The notes: generated by a model not told the origin, from the sequence alone. A stretch of DNA of 46,975 nt from Citreimonas salinaria (GCF_900107235.1 NZ_FNPF01000023.1:1-46975), one strand, 5' to 3'. Counted from the first letter of the stretch, positions 1-9,219 are shown. Program-made: numbers and translations.

Positions 1-342
1 ATACGCGCAGCCACGGCACGACCTGAGCCGCCCTGTCTGCGCGTATCTCGACGAGGCTCACCGGCTCAAGCCTCTCGACGGTATCCCGGTCTTCCTAGAC
101 CAGTCGCGACCTCGTCCGCCTGGTCTCTTCCGATGGCGCGGGCGAGGTCGACGGCAACGCCTGCTCGGTGAACTGGCGGTTGGGCGGCGAGCGGGTCAGC
201 GTTCTGGTGACCGGCACGGCTGCGCGTCAGGCATGGCGGTCAGGAAGTCGCGTGCCATCGGCTGAGATCCGGTGGACCGGACGCACTCAGAAGGCATCAC
301 GGGCGACCCGCTGGCCCGCGCCGCGACGCAGTCCGAGCCTGA
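1..342 (+). pseudogene. IS21-family transposase (IstA) C-terminal remnant
   Basis: Translation around positions 100-222 gives a segment containing EVDGNACSVNWRLGGERV, which resembles the C-terminal part of IS21-type IstA transposases. A +1 shift near 220 continues the similarity (LRVRHGGQEVACH) to a stop at 340-342. Upstream of about 100 the recognisable frame is lost again (RLKPLDGIPVF lies in another frame). With at least two frame changes and no IstB partner after it, this is a decayed fragment. The family call rests on remembered motif resemblance only. Confidence 0.5.
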
Positions 343-537
343 GACCGCACCCGTATCGCCTAGCGCACCGGTGTTTCGGTGCAAGACGCTTCACGAAGAA
401 GGTGTGACTTCACGGGAGCGAAGCCGATTGCGGCGTAGACCGTCTTTCCTTCTCGCGAACTTGCCGCGCAACTGTTCCGGTCAACCGGATCCAGCTGTCA
501 AGGTGACGACGATGATGCTTATCCGCGCGCTTCGACC
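343..537. other. Intergenic stretch, no gene seen
   Basis: This lies between the transposase remnant and the stop codon of the tri-heme cytochrome gene. I see no convincing reading frame. A short inverted repeat (TCCGGT/ACCGGA around 475-488) is present, but its two-base loop is too short for a clear terminator. Confidence 0.4.
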
Positions 538-1863
538 CTACCGGCTTTCGCCGTGCGCCGCGTACCAGGCCGAGGCGGCCTCTATCTGTTCGTTCGTCAT
601 GTTCCTGGCGATCTCCGACATGACATGGGCGTACGGGGTGCCGCCGCGCTTCCCCTCTTTCCAGAGGTGCAGGTGCTCCGAAAGGTACCGTTCCGGCTGG
701 CCGACCAGGTACGGATAGTACGGGCTCTTCGAGCGGCCGGTGCTGCCGTGGCAGCTTTGGCAGGCTGGCAGCTTGCGCGACGCGATGCCCTCGAGCGCGA
801 TACGCCGACCCAATTCCAGAAGGTCATTCCGGGTGCCGGGCGGGCCGGCAGTCGCGGCCATCGGCACCTCGCGCCCCGCCGCGTCCCCCTCGCCATCCAG
901 AATCCCCGCCCGATCCTGCCAGACGTCAACGGGTGAAACGAGCGTCTCGATCGCGTCCGTCGCCATAGCGGACAGGTCGAGCGCCGGGGCGTCGTCGCCG
1001 GTGTCTCGTCCCTCCGGCCCGGCCTCCGCGAATTCGTCGACATGAAGCGGGGGCTGGGCGGCATAGTACCGGGCCAGCTCGAAAAGCACTTCGGGTTCAT
1101 AACGCGTCGCGGGCGGCTCCATGAAGCCGCTCTCGCGGAAGCCGTGGGCGAATGCGAGCAGGGTGGCGTAGAGGTAGGGCGCCGGCTGACCGGCGATCAC
1201 CGGGAAGGCCTCGGGCTCGCCGCGGCCGAGGCCGTCGCGCCCATGGCAGCGCGCGCAGTCGGTGAGCGCGGTGTCGACGATACCGTCGAGCGCCGCCGTG
1301 GTTTCACCGCCGGCTTCCAGCGCGTCGCCGGCGAAGCCGCCACCAAGGGCGAGTTCGGCGTACTCGGCCCGCGAAAGGTCGGGCAAGGCGCGGAGGAACG
1401 CGACCTGCGCCCAGACCTCGTCGGTGCGGTCCTGCGCAGGCCAGGCGGGCATGCCGGAAAACTTGATGCCGTTCCTGACGATCCAGAACAGCTCCTCGTC
1501 GCTCCATTCCGCGACCTTGTGCTCGAGGCGCGGCGGCGCCGGGACCATCTCTTGGACGACGGGCGATTGCGGCACGCCGGGTGCGCCGTGGCAGGCCGCG
1601 CATCCCGTGGCGTAGTGCCCCGCCGCGCGACGTATCAGCACCGGATCGTCAAGGTCGGTCCCCTCGGGTTTCGAGACCAGAATGGATTGCGTCTCGACGG
1701 CGTTCTCCATCGTCCAGCCCAAGTACCAGCGGGTCACCGCCCAATGCCCGGACGAGGCGGCGATCGAGACCAAACCCGACCAGCCCAGCAGCAGCGCACC
1801 CATCACGCCGAGCACGAAAAGCGCGGCGATCCTTTTCCAGGTGACGATCAGCTTCAGTCGCAT
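538..1863 (-). CDS. Membrane-anchored tri-heme cytochrome c
   Basis: A 441-residue protein with one N-terminal membrane anchor (about residues 8-35) and three CXXCH haem-c sites: CAACH at 88-92, CARCH near 200 and CQSCH near 367. It is probably periplasmic and delivers electrons to the upstream caa3 oxidase. The first domain closely resembles that of the di-haem cytochrome at 26346-27236 (shared CHGAPG and SGMPAW). The ATG at 1863 was chosen because GGAGG stands just before it; an open frame continues upstream without a better start. It is the last gene of the oxidase operon. Substrate and redox partner are inferred from context. Confidence 0.85.
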   Translation of the reverse strand: MRLKLIVTWKRIAALFVLGVMGALLLGWSGLVSIAASSGHWAVTRWYLGWTMENAVETQSILVSKPEGTDLDDPVLIRRAAGHYATGCAACHGAPGVPQSPVVQEMVPAPPRLEHKVAEWSDEELFWIVRNGIKFSGMPAWPAQDRTDEVWAQVAFLRALPDLSRAEYAELALGGGFAGDALEAGGETTAALDGIVDTALTDCARCHGRDGLGRGEPEAFPVIAGQPAPYLYATLLAFAHGFRESGFMEPPATRYEPEVLFELARYYAAQPPLHVDEFAEAGPEGRDTGDDAPALDLSAMATDAIETLVSPVDVWQDRAGILDGEGDAAGREVPMAATAGPPGTRNDLLELGRRIALEGIASRKLPACQSCHGSTGRSKSPYYPYLVGQPERYLSEHLHLWKEGKRGGTPYAHVMSEIARNMTNEQIEAASAWYAAHGESR

Positions 1864-1891
1864 GGCTGCCTCCGAGGTGTTTCCGCGCACA

Positions 1892-2257
1892 TCAACGGCA
1901 ATCCCAGAAGACGAAGATGGGAAGCGTCTCGAACACCACGGCCACGAAGGAGAGCGCAGCAAGAAGCAGCGTCGAGAACTCGAGGAACCGCTCGCGCGCG
2001 TTGTCCGTGGCCTGATCGTTGCGGTAGGCGCCGCCGTACGTGCGCCACTCCCGGCCGGCGCGCCGCGCGATCAGCAGGATCAGCAGCAGGCAGATCACTG
2101 TGACGACCGCGATCGCGGCGCGGGTTCCGAAGATGTCGTCGTTCGGCGCGCATCGGTACGCCGCCAGGAAATAGCTGAACAGGAAGTGAAAACCCCAGAT
2201 CGCGGGCGCGGCAATCAGGGTCCACAGGTTGTCTTGAGTCTTGCCGAATACCTGCAT
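1892..2257 (-). CDS. Small membrane protein of the caa3 oxidase cluster
   Basis: A 121-residue protein with about three membrane segments and no family name I can assign. It starts nine bases after the coxA/C stop with a GAGGGC ribosome-binding site. Residues P18, W21, H24, Y29 and C36, and then E110 and C120, recur at identical spacings in the 136-residue protein at 28448-28858, which occupies the equivalent place in the second oxidase operon. The pair is therefore a conserved family linked to this oxidase type, perhaps an accessory subunit or a metal/haem insertion factor. That role is inference. Confidence 0.75.
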   Translation of the reverse strand: MQVFGKTQDNLWTLIAAPAIWGFHFLFSYFLAAYRCAPNDDIFGTRAAIAVVTVICLLLILLIARRAGREWRTYGGAYRNDQATDNARERFLEFSTLLLAALSFVAVVFETLPIFVFWDCR

Positions 2258-2266
2258 CGATCGCCC

Positions 2267-4810
2267 TCAGGTCAACAGGGGAAGATAGGCGAGCGTTCCG
2301 ACGGTGACGATCACCGCGAAGCCGACAAAATGCCAGTAGAGCGCGACGTTCCAGATATCCATGTCGTGCTTGGGCGTCATTCGGCCCACCAGCGACCGCG
2401 CGAGACAGTAAGCGAGCATCAGGCTGCCTGCCACGCCGTGCAGCGCCGTCCAAATGGCGATGACCCAGACCGTCGCCGGATACACATGCGCGGCCGGCCG
2501 CAGGCCGGTGGTGTAGGGCCCCCAAAGCAGCGCCGCGCTGCCGCCCAAGGCTGCGACCGCGCCCGCCGCCATCAGCCCCCGCGCAAGACCTATGCGCCCG
2601 GCCTGGTTCGTCAGCCGCGCTCCCAGCGCCGTTGCCCATGCCACCGCGAAAAGGCCGAAAGCGACGCTCGGCCAGAGCACGCCGGGGCCGACGTTCGCCG
2701 GCGGCGGGAAATCGGCGTGGATGGTGAAGAAGTAGTAGTAGCCGAAGACCAGACCGAGAAACGCGGTCGTGTCGCCCATCATCGTGATGAACATCGCCCA
2801 CCAGCCGACGGAGTGCGGCCCGGACGTGTAAAGCGGCAGGTGCAGGCCGCGGCCGACATTCTTCTCCGGCTTCTCGGGGATGATCGCGGTGCCGCGCCAA
2901 AGCCAGACGATGATCGAGATCGCGGCCAGCACCATCGCGGCGATCGTCGACGCCCACCAATGGAAGGTCGCGAAGATGAACACTGCGCCGGTGAAGATCG
3001 CCGCGACCATCGGCATGAAGCTGGGCCCCGGAACCCGCAGGCATTGCAGCGGCGTGCCGTCGAGGACCGAGGTGATGATCGTCTCGCGCTTCATCTCCTC
3101 GGCGTCGGGCAGGTAGAACCGGCCCTTGTCGACGTCGTCGATGAAGTTCGGCTGCTCCCAGAGCGGGTAGCGCGACGTGACGATCGGGATCGACCGGACG
3201 CCCCAGTCCTCGCCCGGCATCTCGACCAGCCATTCAAGGGTGCCGGCGTTCCACGGGTTGCGCTTGGCGTAGGGCTCCTTGCCGCGCGGGCGCAGCACGT
3301 CCCAGACGATGACGAGGATCCCGGCGGCGAAGATGAACGCGCCCACGCTCGAAATCAGGTTGGCGGTGCCGACGCCGAGGCTTTCGGAATAGGTCCAGAC
3401 GCGCCGCGGCATCCCTGCAAGGCCGCTGTAGTGCATCGGCAAGAAAGCCGCATTGAAGCCGACGAACATCAACCAGAAGGCGATGCGGCCTAGCCGGCTG
3501 GACAGCTTGCGGCCGGCGACGAGCGGCCAGTAATAATAGACGCCCGCGGCGATCGGGAACAGCACGCCACCGATCAGGACGTAATGCAGGTGCGCCACGA
3601 CGAAGTAGGTGTCGTGCGCCTGCCAGTCGAACGGAACCAGCGCCACCATTACGCCGGTCAGCCCTCCGATCACTAAGTTGGCGAGCGAACCCGAGACGAA
3701 CAGCATCGGCACCGAGTAGATCACCCGGCCGGTGAGAAGCGTCGCGATGAAGACGAAGATCTGAACGCCCGTCGGGATCGCCACCGCCTCGGACGCGGCC
3801 GAGAAGAAGCCCAGCGAGATCGAGGGCAGCCCCGTCGCGTACATGTGGTGGACCCATAGGCCGAACGAGATGAAGCCGGTCCCGACCGCCGCCAGCACGA
3901 TCCACGAATAGCCCAGGATCGGGCGCTGCGCGAAGGTCGGCACGATCATCGCGACCAGAGCGATTGCGGGCAGGAACACGATGTAGACCTCCGGATGGCC
4001 GAAGATCCAGAACAGGTGCTGCCACAGGATCGGATCGCCGCCGCGGCTCGGGTCGAAGAAAGGCCAGTCGAACATGCGCTCGAACTCGAACAGGATGTCG
4101 CCGGCGATCAGCGGCGGGAATGCGAACAGGATCATGCCGGCGACCACCAGCACGTACCACGCGTAGAGCGGCATCAGGTTCAGCCGCATGCCCGGCGGGC
4201 GGCACTTCAGCGTGCCGACGATCAGCTCGACCGCGGCGGCCAGCGACGCGATTTCGATGAACGACAGGCCCAGCAGCCAGATGTCGGGTCCGTATCCGGG
4301 CGTATACCGTTCCTCGGTGGTCAGCGGCGGATACATGAACCAACCGGAACTGGGGGCCTGGTCAAAGAAGATAGACCCCGTGACGAATACGCCGCCGATC
4401 ACGAAGCACCAGAACCCGAACGCCGAGAGCCGCGGGAACGGCAGGTCGCGCGCGCCCAGCAGCTGCGGCAGGATGATGATCGCGACCGCCTCGAAGATCG
4501 GCACCGCGAAGAGGAACATCATCGTCGTACCGTGCAGCGTGAATGCCTGGTCGTAGAACGTCGGCGAGACGAGGTCGTTCTCGGGCACCGCGAGTTGCGC
4601 CCGCACGATCAGCGCCAGCACGCCGGCGAACAGCATGAACCCGAACGAGACGGCCGTGTACCAGACGCCGACTTCGGTGTTGTTGACGGCCGACCAGTAG
4701 CGCCAGCCCTTTGGCGCCGCCCAGACCTCGCGCAGTCTGTCCTCCTGCGCGCGGCGAACGGCCTCGTCCTCCTGGTCCGGCGCTTCCGTCTGGGTCGTCC
4801 CCTCGATCAT
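2267..4810 (-). CDS. ctaD: Cytochrome c oxidase subunit I/III fusion (caa3 type)
   Basis: 847 residues. The N-terminal two thirds is haem-copper oxidase subunit I: H93 (haem a ligand), GHPEVY at 271-276 (CuB His, Glu of the D channel, cross-linked Tyr), H321-H322 (CuB), and H407 and H409 (haems a3 and a). The C-terminal region, from about residue 650, is subunit III. The Glu in GHPEVY places it in the A1 class. Two positions are unusual: Q350 stands where A1 enzymes carry the K-channel Lys, and S129 where the D-channel Asn usually lies. The start overlaps the coxB stop (ATGA). I/III fusions are known, for example in the Thermus caa3 enzyme. Confidence 0.95.
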   Translation of the reverse strand: MIEGTTQTEAPDQEDEAVRRAQEDRLREVWAAPKGWRYWSAVNNTEVGVWYTAVSFGFMLFAGVLALIVRAQLAVPENDLVSPTFYDQAFTLHGTTMMFLFAVPIFEAVAIIILPQLLGARDLPFPRLSAFGFWCFVIGGVFVTGSIFFDQAPSSGWFMYPPLTTEERYTPGYGPDIWLLGLSFIEIASLAAAVELIVGTLKCRPPGMRLNLMPLYAWYVLVVAGMILFAFPPLIAGDILFEFERMFDWPFFDPSRGGDPILWQHLFWIFGHPEVYIVFLPAIALVAMIVPTFAQRPILGYSWIVLAAVGTGFISFGLWVHHMYATGLPSISLGFFSAASEAVAIPTGVQIFVFIATLLTGRVIYSVPMLFVSGSLANLVIGGLTGVMVALVPFDWQAHDTYFVVAHLHYVLIGGVLFPIAAGVYYYWPLVAGRKLSSRLGRIAFWLMFVGFNAAFLPMHYSGLAGMPRRVWTYSESLGVGTANLISSVGAFIFAAGILVIVWDVLRPRGKEPYAKRNPWNAGTLEWLVEMPGEDWGVRSIPIVTSRYPLWEQPNFIDDVDKGRFYLPDAEEMKRETIITSVLDGTPLQCLRVPGPSFMPMVAAIFTGAVFIFATFHWWASTIAAMVLAAISIIVWLWRGTAIIPEKPEKNVGRGLHLPLYTSGPHSVGWWAMFITMMGDTTAFLGLVFGYYYFFTIHADFPPPANVGPGVLWPSVAFGLFAVAWATALGARLTNQAGRIGLARGLMAAGAVAALGGSAALLWGPYTTGLRPAAHVYPATVWVIAIWTALHGVAGSLMLAYCLARSLVGRMTPKHDMDIWNVALYWHFVGFAVIVTVGTLAYLPLLT

Positions 4811-5796
4811 TCGAGCGTCTCCAGCCACTCCGCGATGGCGACAATTTCCTCCTCGGGAAGCATTCCGAAGCTCGGCATCTCCACTCCGGGTTTCACGTGG
4901 TCGGTCGAGCGGATGAACTCCGCGAAATTCTCGATGGTCGTCGGAAGAAGGCCCGCCCCGATGGTGCTTCGGCTTGCCACGTGAGTCAGGTCCGGCCCGA
5001 CATCGCCATCCGCAGGCGTGCCACGAACGGTATGGCAGGCGGCGCAGCCGTTCTCGAGGAACGACTGCGCGCCCCGACCGTCGTCCACCGCGGCGGGACG
5101 CGCCTGCGCGGCAACGTAGGCCTCGAATTCGTCCTCGGGCACGACGAAGACGCGGAGCCCCATGTAGGCATGGGCCGTCCCGCAATACTCGGCGCAGGCG
5201 CCGTGATAGACGCCTGTCTCCGTCGGCTCTAGCACCAGGCGGTTCACCCGGCCCGGCACCGCGTCCATCTTGCCCGCGAGGGGCGGCACCCAGAAGGAAT
5301 GGATCACGTCGGGGCTGCTCAGAAGGATTTCGGTGCGCTTGCCGAGCGGGATCCATATCTCGTTCGAGCTCGGGACGCCGCCGCGCGGCAGGTTGCGGAT
5401 CACGCCCGGGCCGCCCTCGACGGCGTAGGCGACGCGCCACCAGAACCGCTCGCCCGAGACGGCGATGGTCGGCCCGTCGGCCGGTCGACGCAGATCCGGC
5501 ATCATCGCCAAGCCCCACCACAGCAACGCGGCCAGAACAACAGTGGGAAAGACGCAGCCGCACCAGATAATCACCAGGACGCCCGTCCTGTCAGAATAGA
5601 CCTTGGTCTTCGCCTGGGCGGCGTAGACGCTGACTGCGATAACGGCGATCCAGATGGCGACGCCGCCGCCCAGCATGATCCAGAACAGGAGGAGGACCCG
5701 CTCCGCCTCGAGGCCCGCCGGATCGAACGCGGATTGCGCTCCCTCGCAGCCGGCGACGGCAACGGTTCCGGCAAGGGCGGCGAGACGGGCGCGCAT
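4807..5796 (-). CDS. coxB: Cytochrome c oxidase subunit II with fused cytochrome c (caa3)
   Basis: 329 residues. It has an N-terminal lipoprotein-like signal (VAGC, Cys17), two membrane helices (about 33-60 and 72-98), a CuA domain with ligands H166, C201, E203, C205, H209 and M212, then a fused class-I cytochrome c domain with CAACH at 251-255 and a Met ligand near 307-312. The fusion makes the complex a caa3 oxidase taking electrons from periplasmic cytochromes. The start overlaps the ctaG stop by one base (TGATG) and the stop overlaps the subunit I start, so the genes are translationally coupled. Confidence 0.95.
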   Translation of the reverse strand: MRARLAALAGTVAVAGCEGAQSAFDPAGLEAERVLLLFWIMLGGGVAIWIAVIAVSVYAAQAKTKVYSDRTGVLVIIWCGCVFPTVVLAALLWWGLAMMPDLRRPADGPTIAVSGERFWWRVAYAVEGGPGVIRNLPRGGVPSSNEIWIPLGKRTEILLSSPDVIHSFWVPPLAGKMDAVPGRVNRLVLEPTETGVYHGACAEYCGTAHAYMGLRVFVVPEDEFEAYVAAQARPAAVDDGRGAQSFLENGCAACHTVRGTPADGDVGPDLTHVASRSTIGAGLLPTTIENFAEFIRSTDHVKPGVEMPSFGMLPEEEIVAIAEWLETLE

Positions 5797-6794
5797 CAGC
5801 GGACCTGCTCCGGCCGTGGCATGCCGACCGGACGACTCTTGGACGCGTCCATCGCGCGGAACCATGCCGCGATGAACACAAGCGCGGCGACCAGGTACAT
5901 CATCGCCTGGACGATCATCATCAAGAGTCCCGCCAGTTGCTGGTCCTGGAGAAGAGACAGACCCCAGGACAGGCCGCGATCCGAATAGCTGTCGTAGAAG
6001 GCGCGCGAGGAGAAGGCCAGCAGCGCCCCCAGGACAAGCGAGACCTTGAAATTCACGAAGAGCGCCAGAATCGCCGCCCCGGCCTCGTCCCCGCGCATGC
6101 GCAGGATCGCCGTCCAGAACAGCAGCCCCGAGGCGAGAAGCGAGCTGTGCATCAGCGCGTGAACGACGTCGTCCTCGAGCGACAGCGCGATCGCCGCCGG
6201 TACATGCCAGAAGGTGAAGACCAGCAGCTGCAGTAGTGTGGCCAGACCGACGCGCGTCAGGGTGGCCCAGGCCCGGCGCCACGGCCGCCAGCTGACGAAA
6301 AGCGCCAGGCCGCGCTGCCATGGTCGCGGAAGCGCCCGGATCATCGTCGGCAATGGCAGAGCCAGCACCAGAAGCGGCGCCGCGATCCCCATGAGCACGA
6401 TGTGCTGCGCCATGTGCGCCGAGAAAAGACTCTCGCCCATCGCGTCCAGCGGCCATACGAGCGCTGCTGCCAAGGCGATCAGCCCGAGCGCGAACAGCAC
6501 GGCCCGCCAGACGCTCGCGCCTCGTCCGAAGCCGGCCCGACTCCAGACGAGATGCAGACCGCGCCCATAGAGCAGCGCTGCGAGCGCCACGGGAAGGACG
6601 ACGGTGGGCGCGAATGTCCATGCAGACAAAAAGTCTTGCGGCGACACTGGCGCCCCGTTCGAATGGGCACCAGCCACCGAGGGAACCGTCGTTGCAGTGT
6701 AGAGGGCCAGAAGACTGCCGAGCCGGGAGGCCGAGCAGACCGGCTGCGCATGCAACCTCCGGCTGATCCGGGACTGGCGGTGATCCGACTTCAC
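5796..6794 (-). CDS. ctaG: CtaG-type cytochrome c oxidase assembly protein
   Basis: 332 residues with about seven membrane helices. It belongs to the caa3-type CtaG family, needed for maturation of caa3 oxidases. Typical features are SAHMAQHIVLM in the middle and DQQLAGLLM near the C-terminus, both also present in the paralogue at 27568-28446. It is the first gene of the operon. The GTG at 6794 is taken as start, but no strong ribosome-binding site precedes it. The first 40 or so residues include a possible signal segment, so the true start may be somewhat downstream. Confidence 0.88.
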   Translation of the reverse strand: MKSDHRQSRISRRLHAQPVCSASRLGSLLALYTATTVPSVAGAHSNGAPVSPQDFLSAWTFAPTVVLPVALAALLYGRGLHLVWSRAGFGRGASVWRAVLFALGLIALAAALVWPLDAMGESLFSAHMAQHIVLMGIAAPLLVLALPLPTMIRALPRPWQRGLALFVSWRPWRRAWATLTRVGLATLLQLLVFTFWHVPAAIALSLEDDVVHALMHSSLLASGLLFWTAILRMRGDEAGAAILALFVNFKVSLVLGALLAFSSRAFYDSYSDRGLSWGLSLLQDQQLAGLLMMIVQAMMYLVAALVFIAAWFRAMDASKSRPVGMPRPEQVR

Positions 6795-7384
6795 ACGCGC
6801 ACGTCCGTCGAGTCGTCGGGCGAACAGCCCCCGCTCCGCGATCGGATGAATTCACGCTTAGACGAAGGCGAAAGGCACCCGGCGCCCGAAGCAGTCATGT
6901 GAAGAGGGACGTATGTCGGTCGCGGCCTCATGCGCCTGCGTGGTCCTTGCCAGTGCCGGTCGGCAGCCAGAACTCGGCATCCGCCGCGAGCGTGCCCAGA
7001 CGTGTGGCTGCGTAGCCGAGCGAGGCGACATCTCCACTTGCATGAACTGGAGGGAGCGTGGGGCCGGGAACCAGCCGGAATACGGTCATTGGCGACTTCC
7101 TGTCGAAATTGGCTGGCGCGACGGCGGCCCGCACATTGACATCATGACGTGCTGAAAGCGGTGCAGCGGTTGAAGCGGCTCGGGCGAACGAACTTTCATC
7201 GACTGCACAAGGTTCCGCGGGGAGCCTTCGAAAAATGAAAGGCTTGGCACGCTGGAGGCTGCTGCGCTCTCGCAGAAACCACGCCGAGGCAGGAGGGAAA
7301 CGTGCGAATACGTTGCGTGCACTCAAGAGCCGCCGGACGAAGATCCGCGGGCGTGCTACATGCTGCGCCCGCACTCAGTTGAAG
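6795..7384. other. Intergenic region between ctaG and the extensin-family gene
   Basis: About 590 bases without a recognised gene. It should hold the ctaG operon promoter, but I found no clear promoter motif there. Near its right end GCGGGCG (7347-7353) and CGCCCGC (7366-7372) can pair and may end transcription of the extensin-family operon. A possible small reading frame is listed separately. Confidence 0.4.
6928..7089 (-). CDS. Possible small protein, 53 residues
   Basis: An ATG at 7089 is preceded by AGGAAG at a suitable distance and opens a 53-residue frame with ordinary composition (MTVFRLVPGPTLPPVHASGD at the start). No family is recognised and there is no membrane segment. A GGAAC-N17-AGTT element lies about 100 bases upstream (7191-7216), a weak match to the stress-promoter pattern found elsewhere in the window. 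Either the frame is a real small gene or it is chance in GC-rich DNA. Confidence 0.3.
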   Translation of the reverse strand: MTVFRLVPGPTLPPVHASGDVASLGYAATRLGTLAADAEFWLPTGTGKDHAGA

Positions 7385-8194
7385 TCACTGGCACAACCTA
7401 AAGGCGTTGCGGCGGTCCTTGACGTCGAGATGCAGATGGTCGGCATGCGAGGCATCCGATCTGGGGCCAAGCACCGTCGTGAACTGCAGGCAGGCGGTTG
7501 CGCGCACCGCGTCCTGAAACGCCTCGGCCATGGTGCCGTCACGCTCGCGTGGTTGCACCGGGATCGGATCTCCTTCGGCAAAGCGGAACGCCATCACGTC
7601 GACGGCATTGCCGAAGGCGTGCTCCGACAATTCGCCTTCGGGAAGGTTGTTTCGGCGCCGGCACACATAGGTGCCGCCCTGATCGATGGCGGTCAACTTG
7701 CCGCGTTCGGGAAGACGGTCTGCGGCGGCAAGCACGTGGTTCTCGATCCAACGGGCGAGGGATAAGGCGGTGTCGCAACGCATCTGCCCGGCGGGTTCAA
7801 GCGCCACGCCGCCGGGAAGGCCGGTCACGTCAAGCGGCGCCAGGATACCACAATCGGCGTCGCCCTCGTCGCGGATCGGGTCGATCTGCTTGAAGGTCAC
7901 GCCCAGCGACTCGAGTTCCGCCCGGCAGGCTGCCCGCGCCTCCGGCTCGGCCGCGACGCGGCTGGGCATCGGCGGTCCGGTCTCGACCACGTCGACGTCG
8001 TTTTCCTCGGCGACGAAACCCGGCTCTCCCGCGTCGGGGGCGGGATCGGCGAGATCGTCCGGCCGCGCCTCGGGCGGCACGGAGAATTCCGGCGGCGGCG
8101 CGATCGGGGCGGGTTCCGGCGCATCGTCGGAGGGCTCCTGCGCCATCAGCGGCGTGGCGGCCAACAATGCTGCGACCATGAGGAACCGGCGCAT
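7385..8194 (-). CDS. Extensin-family protein (LAS-peptidase-like), exported
   Basis: 269 residues with a signal peptide (1 to about 18), then a Pro/Glu/Asp-rich linker to about residue 85 and an extensin-like C-terminal domain. H192 and D199 in EHAFGNAVD and the histidines of DHLHLD (253, 255) match the metal-site layout of VanY/LAS peptidases, suggesting a periplasmic peptidoglycan peptidase. The ATG at 8194 overlaps the stop of the L,D-transpeptidase by one base, so the two cell-wall genes form an operon. The peptidase activity is inferred from motif similarity. Confidence 0.8.
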   Translation of the reverse strand: MRRFLMVAALLAATPLMAQEPSDDAPEPAPIAPPPEFSVPPEARPDDLADPAPDAGEPGFVAEENDVDVVETGPPMPSRVAAEPEARAACRAELESLGVTFKQIDPIRDEGDADCGILAPLDVTGLPGGVALEPAGQMRCDTALSLARWIENHVLAAADRLPERGKLTAIDQGGTYVCRRRNNLPEGELSEHAFGNAVDVMAFRFAEGDPIPVQPRERDGTMAEAFQDAVRATACLQFTTVLGPRSDASHADHLHLDVKDRRNAFRLCQ

Positions 8195-9186
8195 CAGGAG
8201 CCGCCTTCCACGAAGATCACGGGTATGCCCGCCGTGACCATTCCGGCCAGTTCGCGCGCGTCCCAGTTGGTGAGGCGGACACAACCATGGCTTTGACTCT
8301 GGAACAATACGTCGGGCTCAGAGGTGCCATGAATGCCGTAGGTCGGCTTGCTGAGGTCGATCCAGACGTCACCGACGGGCCCATTGGGGCCGGGCGGAAG
8401 CCGCAGCGTCTCGGTATTGTCCATCTGCTGGAAGTTCTTGTCGGGCTTGTAGGTGTAAGTCGGCTCGATCGCGATCGCTTCGACCTCGTGCCGGCCCGAG
8501 GGAGACGGCAACTGGTCCGAGCCCACGGTTGCGGGATAGTTCGCCACCATGGTGCCCTCGTCGTCGAAAGCGGCAACCCGGCCCACCGCCTTGCGCACCT
8601 CGACCCGCGTCACGTCCGGCTTGATCCTCTCCCCCGGAGCGGCGACGACGAGAGTCTCGCCCGCAGCGAAGGCCGCGCCGGGATTGAGCTCGAGGAGAAA
8701 GCCTTCGTCCATGTGGAATTTTTCGGCCAGCCGTTCCGACACGCGCGTGTAGCCAAGCCAGTCGCGCGCGGCGAGTTCGCTGTAGTCCTCGGGCAACGGT
8801 TCGGACAGACCCGAGGCGTCGTCCTCGGTGATCCGGTAGGATCGCAAGACGTCCCCGGCGTCGGAGCCGCCCAGCGCATCCCACACCGCGCGGTCCATGC
8901 GGCCATCGGGCTCGAGCCCCTCGCGCGCTTCGAACGCTCGGATCGCGCTGCGCGACATCGGCCCGCGCCATCCGTCGATGACGCCGGGGCTGATCGCGGC
9001 GCGGTCCAGCAGGACCTGCACAACGACGGTGATCGCAGACTGACCTTCGGGTAAGGGGCCGGATTCGTAGGTGGCCTGGGCGACGGCGTCAGGGTTTGGC
9101 TGGGCCAGGGCGTTGCCCGGCGTGACAAGCGCCGCTGCGGGCGCCACGCACGCCAATGCGGCGCAGGTGCATGACAAGACTTTCAT
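8194..9186 (-). CDS. L,D-transpeptidase (YkuD family) with peptidoglycan-binding domain
   Basis: 330 residues: signal peptide (1 to about 27), a peptidoglycan-binding domain (about 45-100), and a C-terminal YkuD catalytic domain with H286, H300 and nucleophile C302 in SHGCVRLTN. It forms 3-3 peptide cross-links or attaches proteins to peptidoglycan in the periplasm. The ATG at 9186 starts an obvious signal peptide but lacks a ribosome-binding site. A GGAAC-N16-GGTT promoter element ends only nine bases before it, so the transcript may be leaderless. Confidence 0.88.
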   Translation of the reverse strand: MKVLSCTCAALACVAPAAALVTPGNALAQPNPDAVAQATYESGPLPEGQSAITVVVQVLLDRAAISPGVIDGWRGPMSRSAIRAFEAREGLEPDGRMDRAVWDALGGSDAGDVLRSYRITEDDASGLSEPLPEDYSELAARDWLGYTRVSERLAEKFHMDEGFLLELNPGAAFAAGETLVVAAPGERIKPDVTRVEVRKAVGRVAAFDDEGTMVANYPATVGSDQLPSPSGRHEVEAIAIEPTYTYKPDKNFQQMDNTETLRLPPGPNGPVGDVWIDLSKPTYGIHGTSEPDVLFQSQSHGCVRLTNWDARELAGMVTAGIPVIFVEGGS

Positions 9187-9194
9187 GTGATGCA

Positions 9195-9219
9195 AACCCG
9201 CGTTCCGGATTGTTGTTCC
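9195..9219 (-). promoter_or_regulatory. Putative EcfG-type promoter for the L,D-transpeptidase operon
   Basis: On the minus strand GGAAC (9219-9215) is followed after 16 bases by GGTT (9198-9195). This fits the GGAAC-N16/17-cGTT pattern of the alphaproteobacterial general-stress sigma factor EcfG except at the weakly conserved first base of the -10 box. The expected transcription start falls about at the ATG (9186). Confidence 0.5.

Noticed and set aside
7191-7216. GGAAC-N17-AGTT on the minus strand
   Set aside because: The -10 first base differs from both C and G seen elsewhere, and the only downstream gene is an uncertain 53-residue frame.
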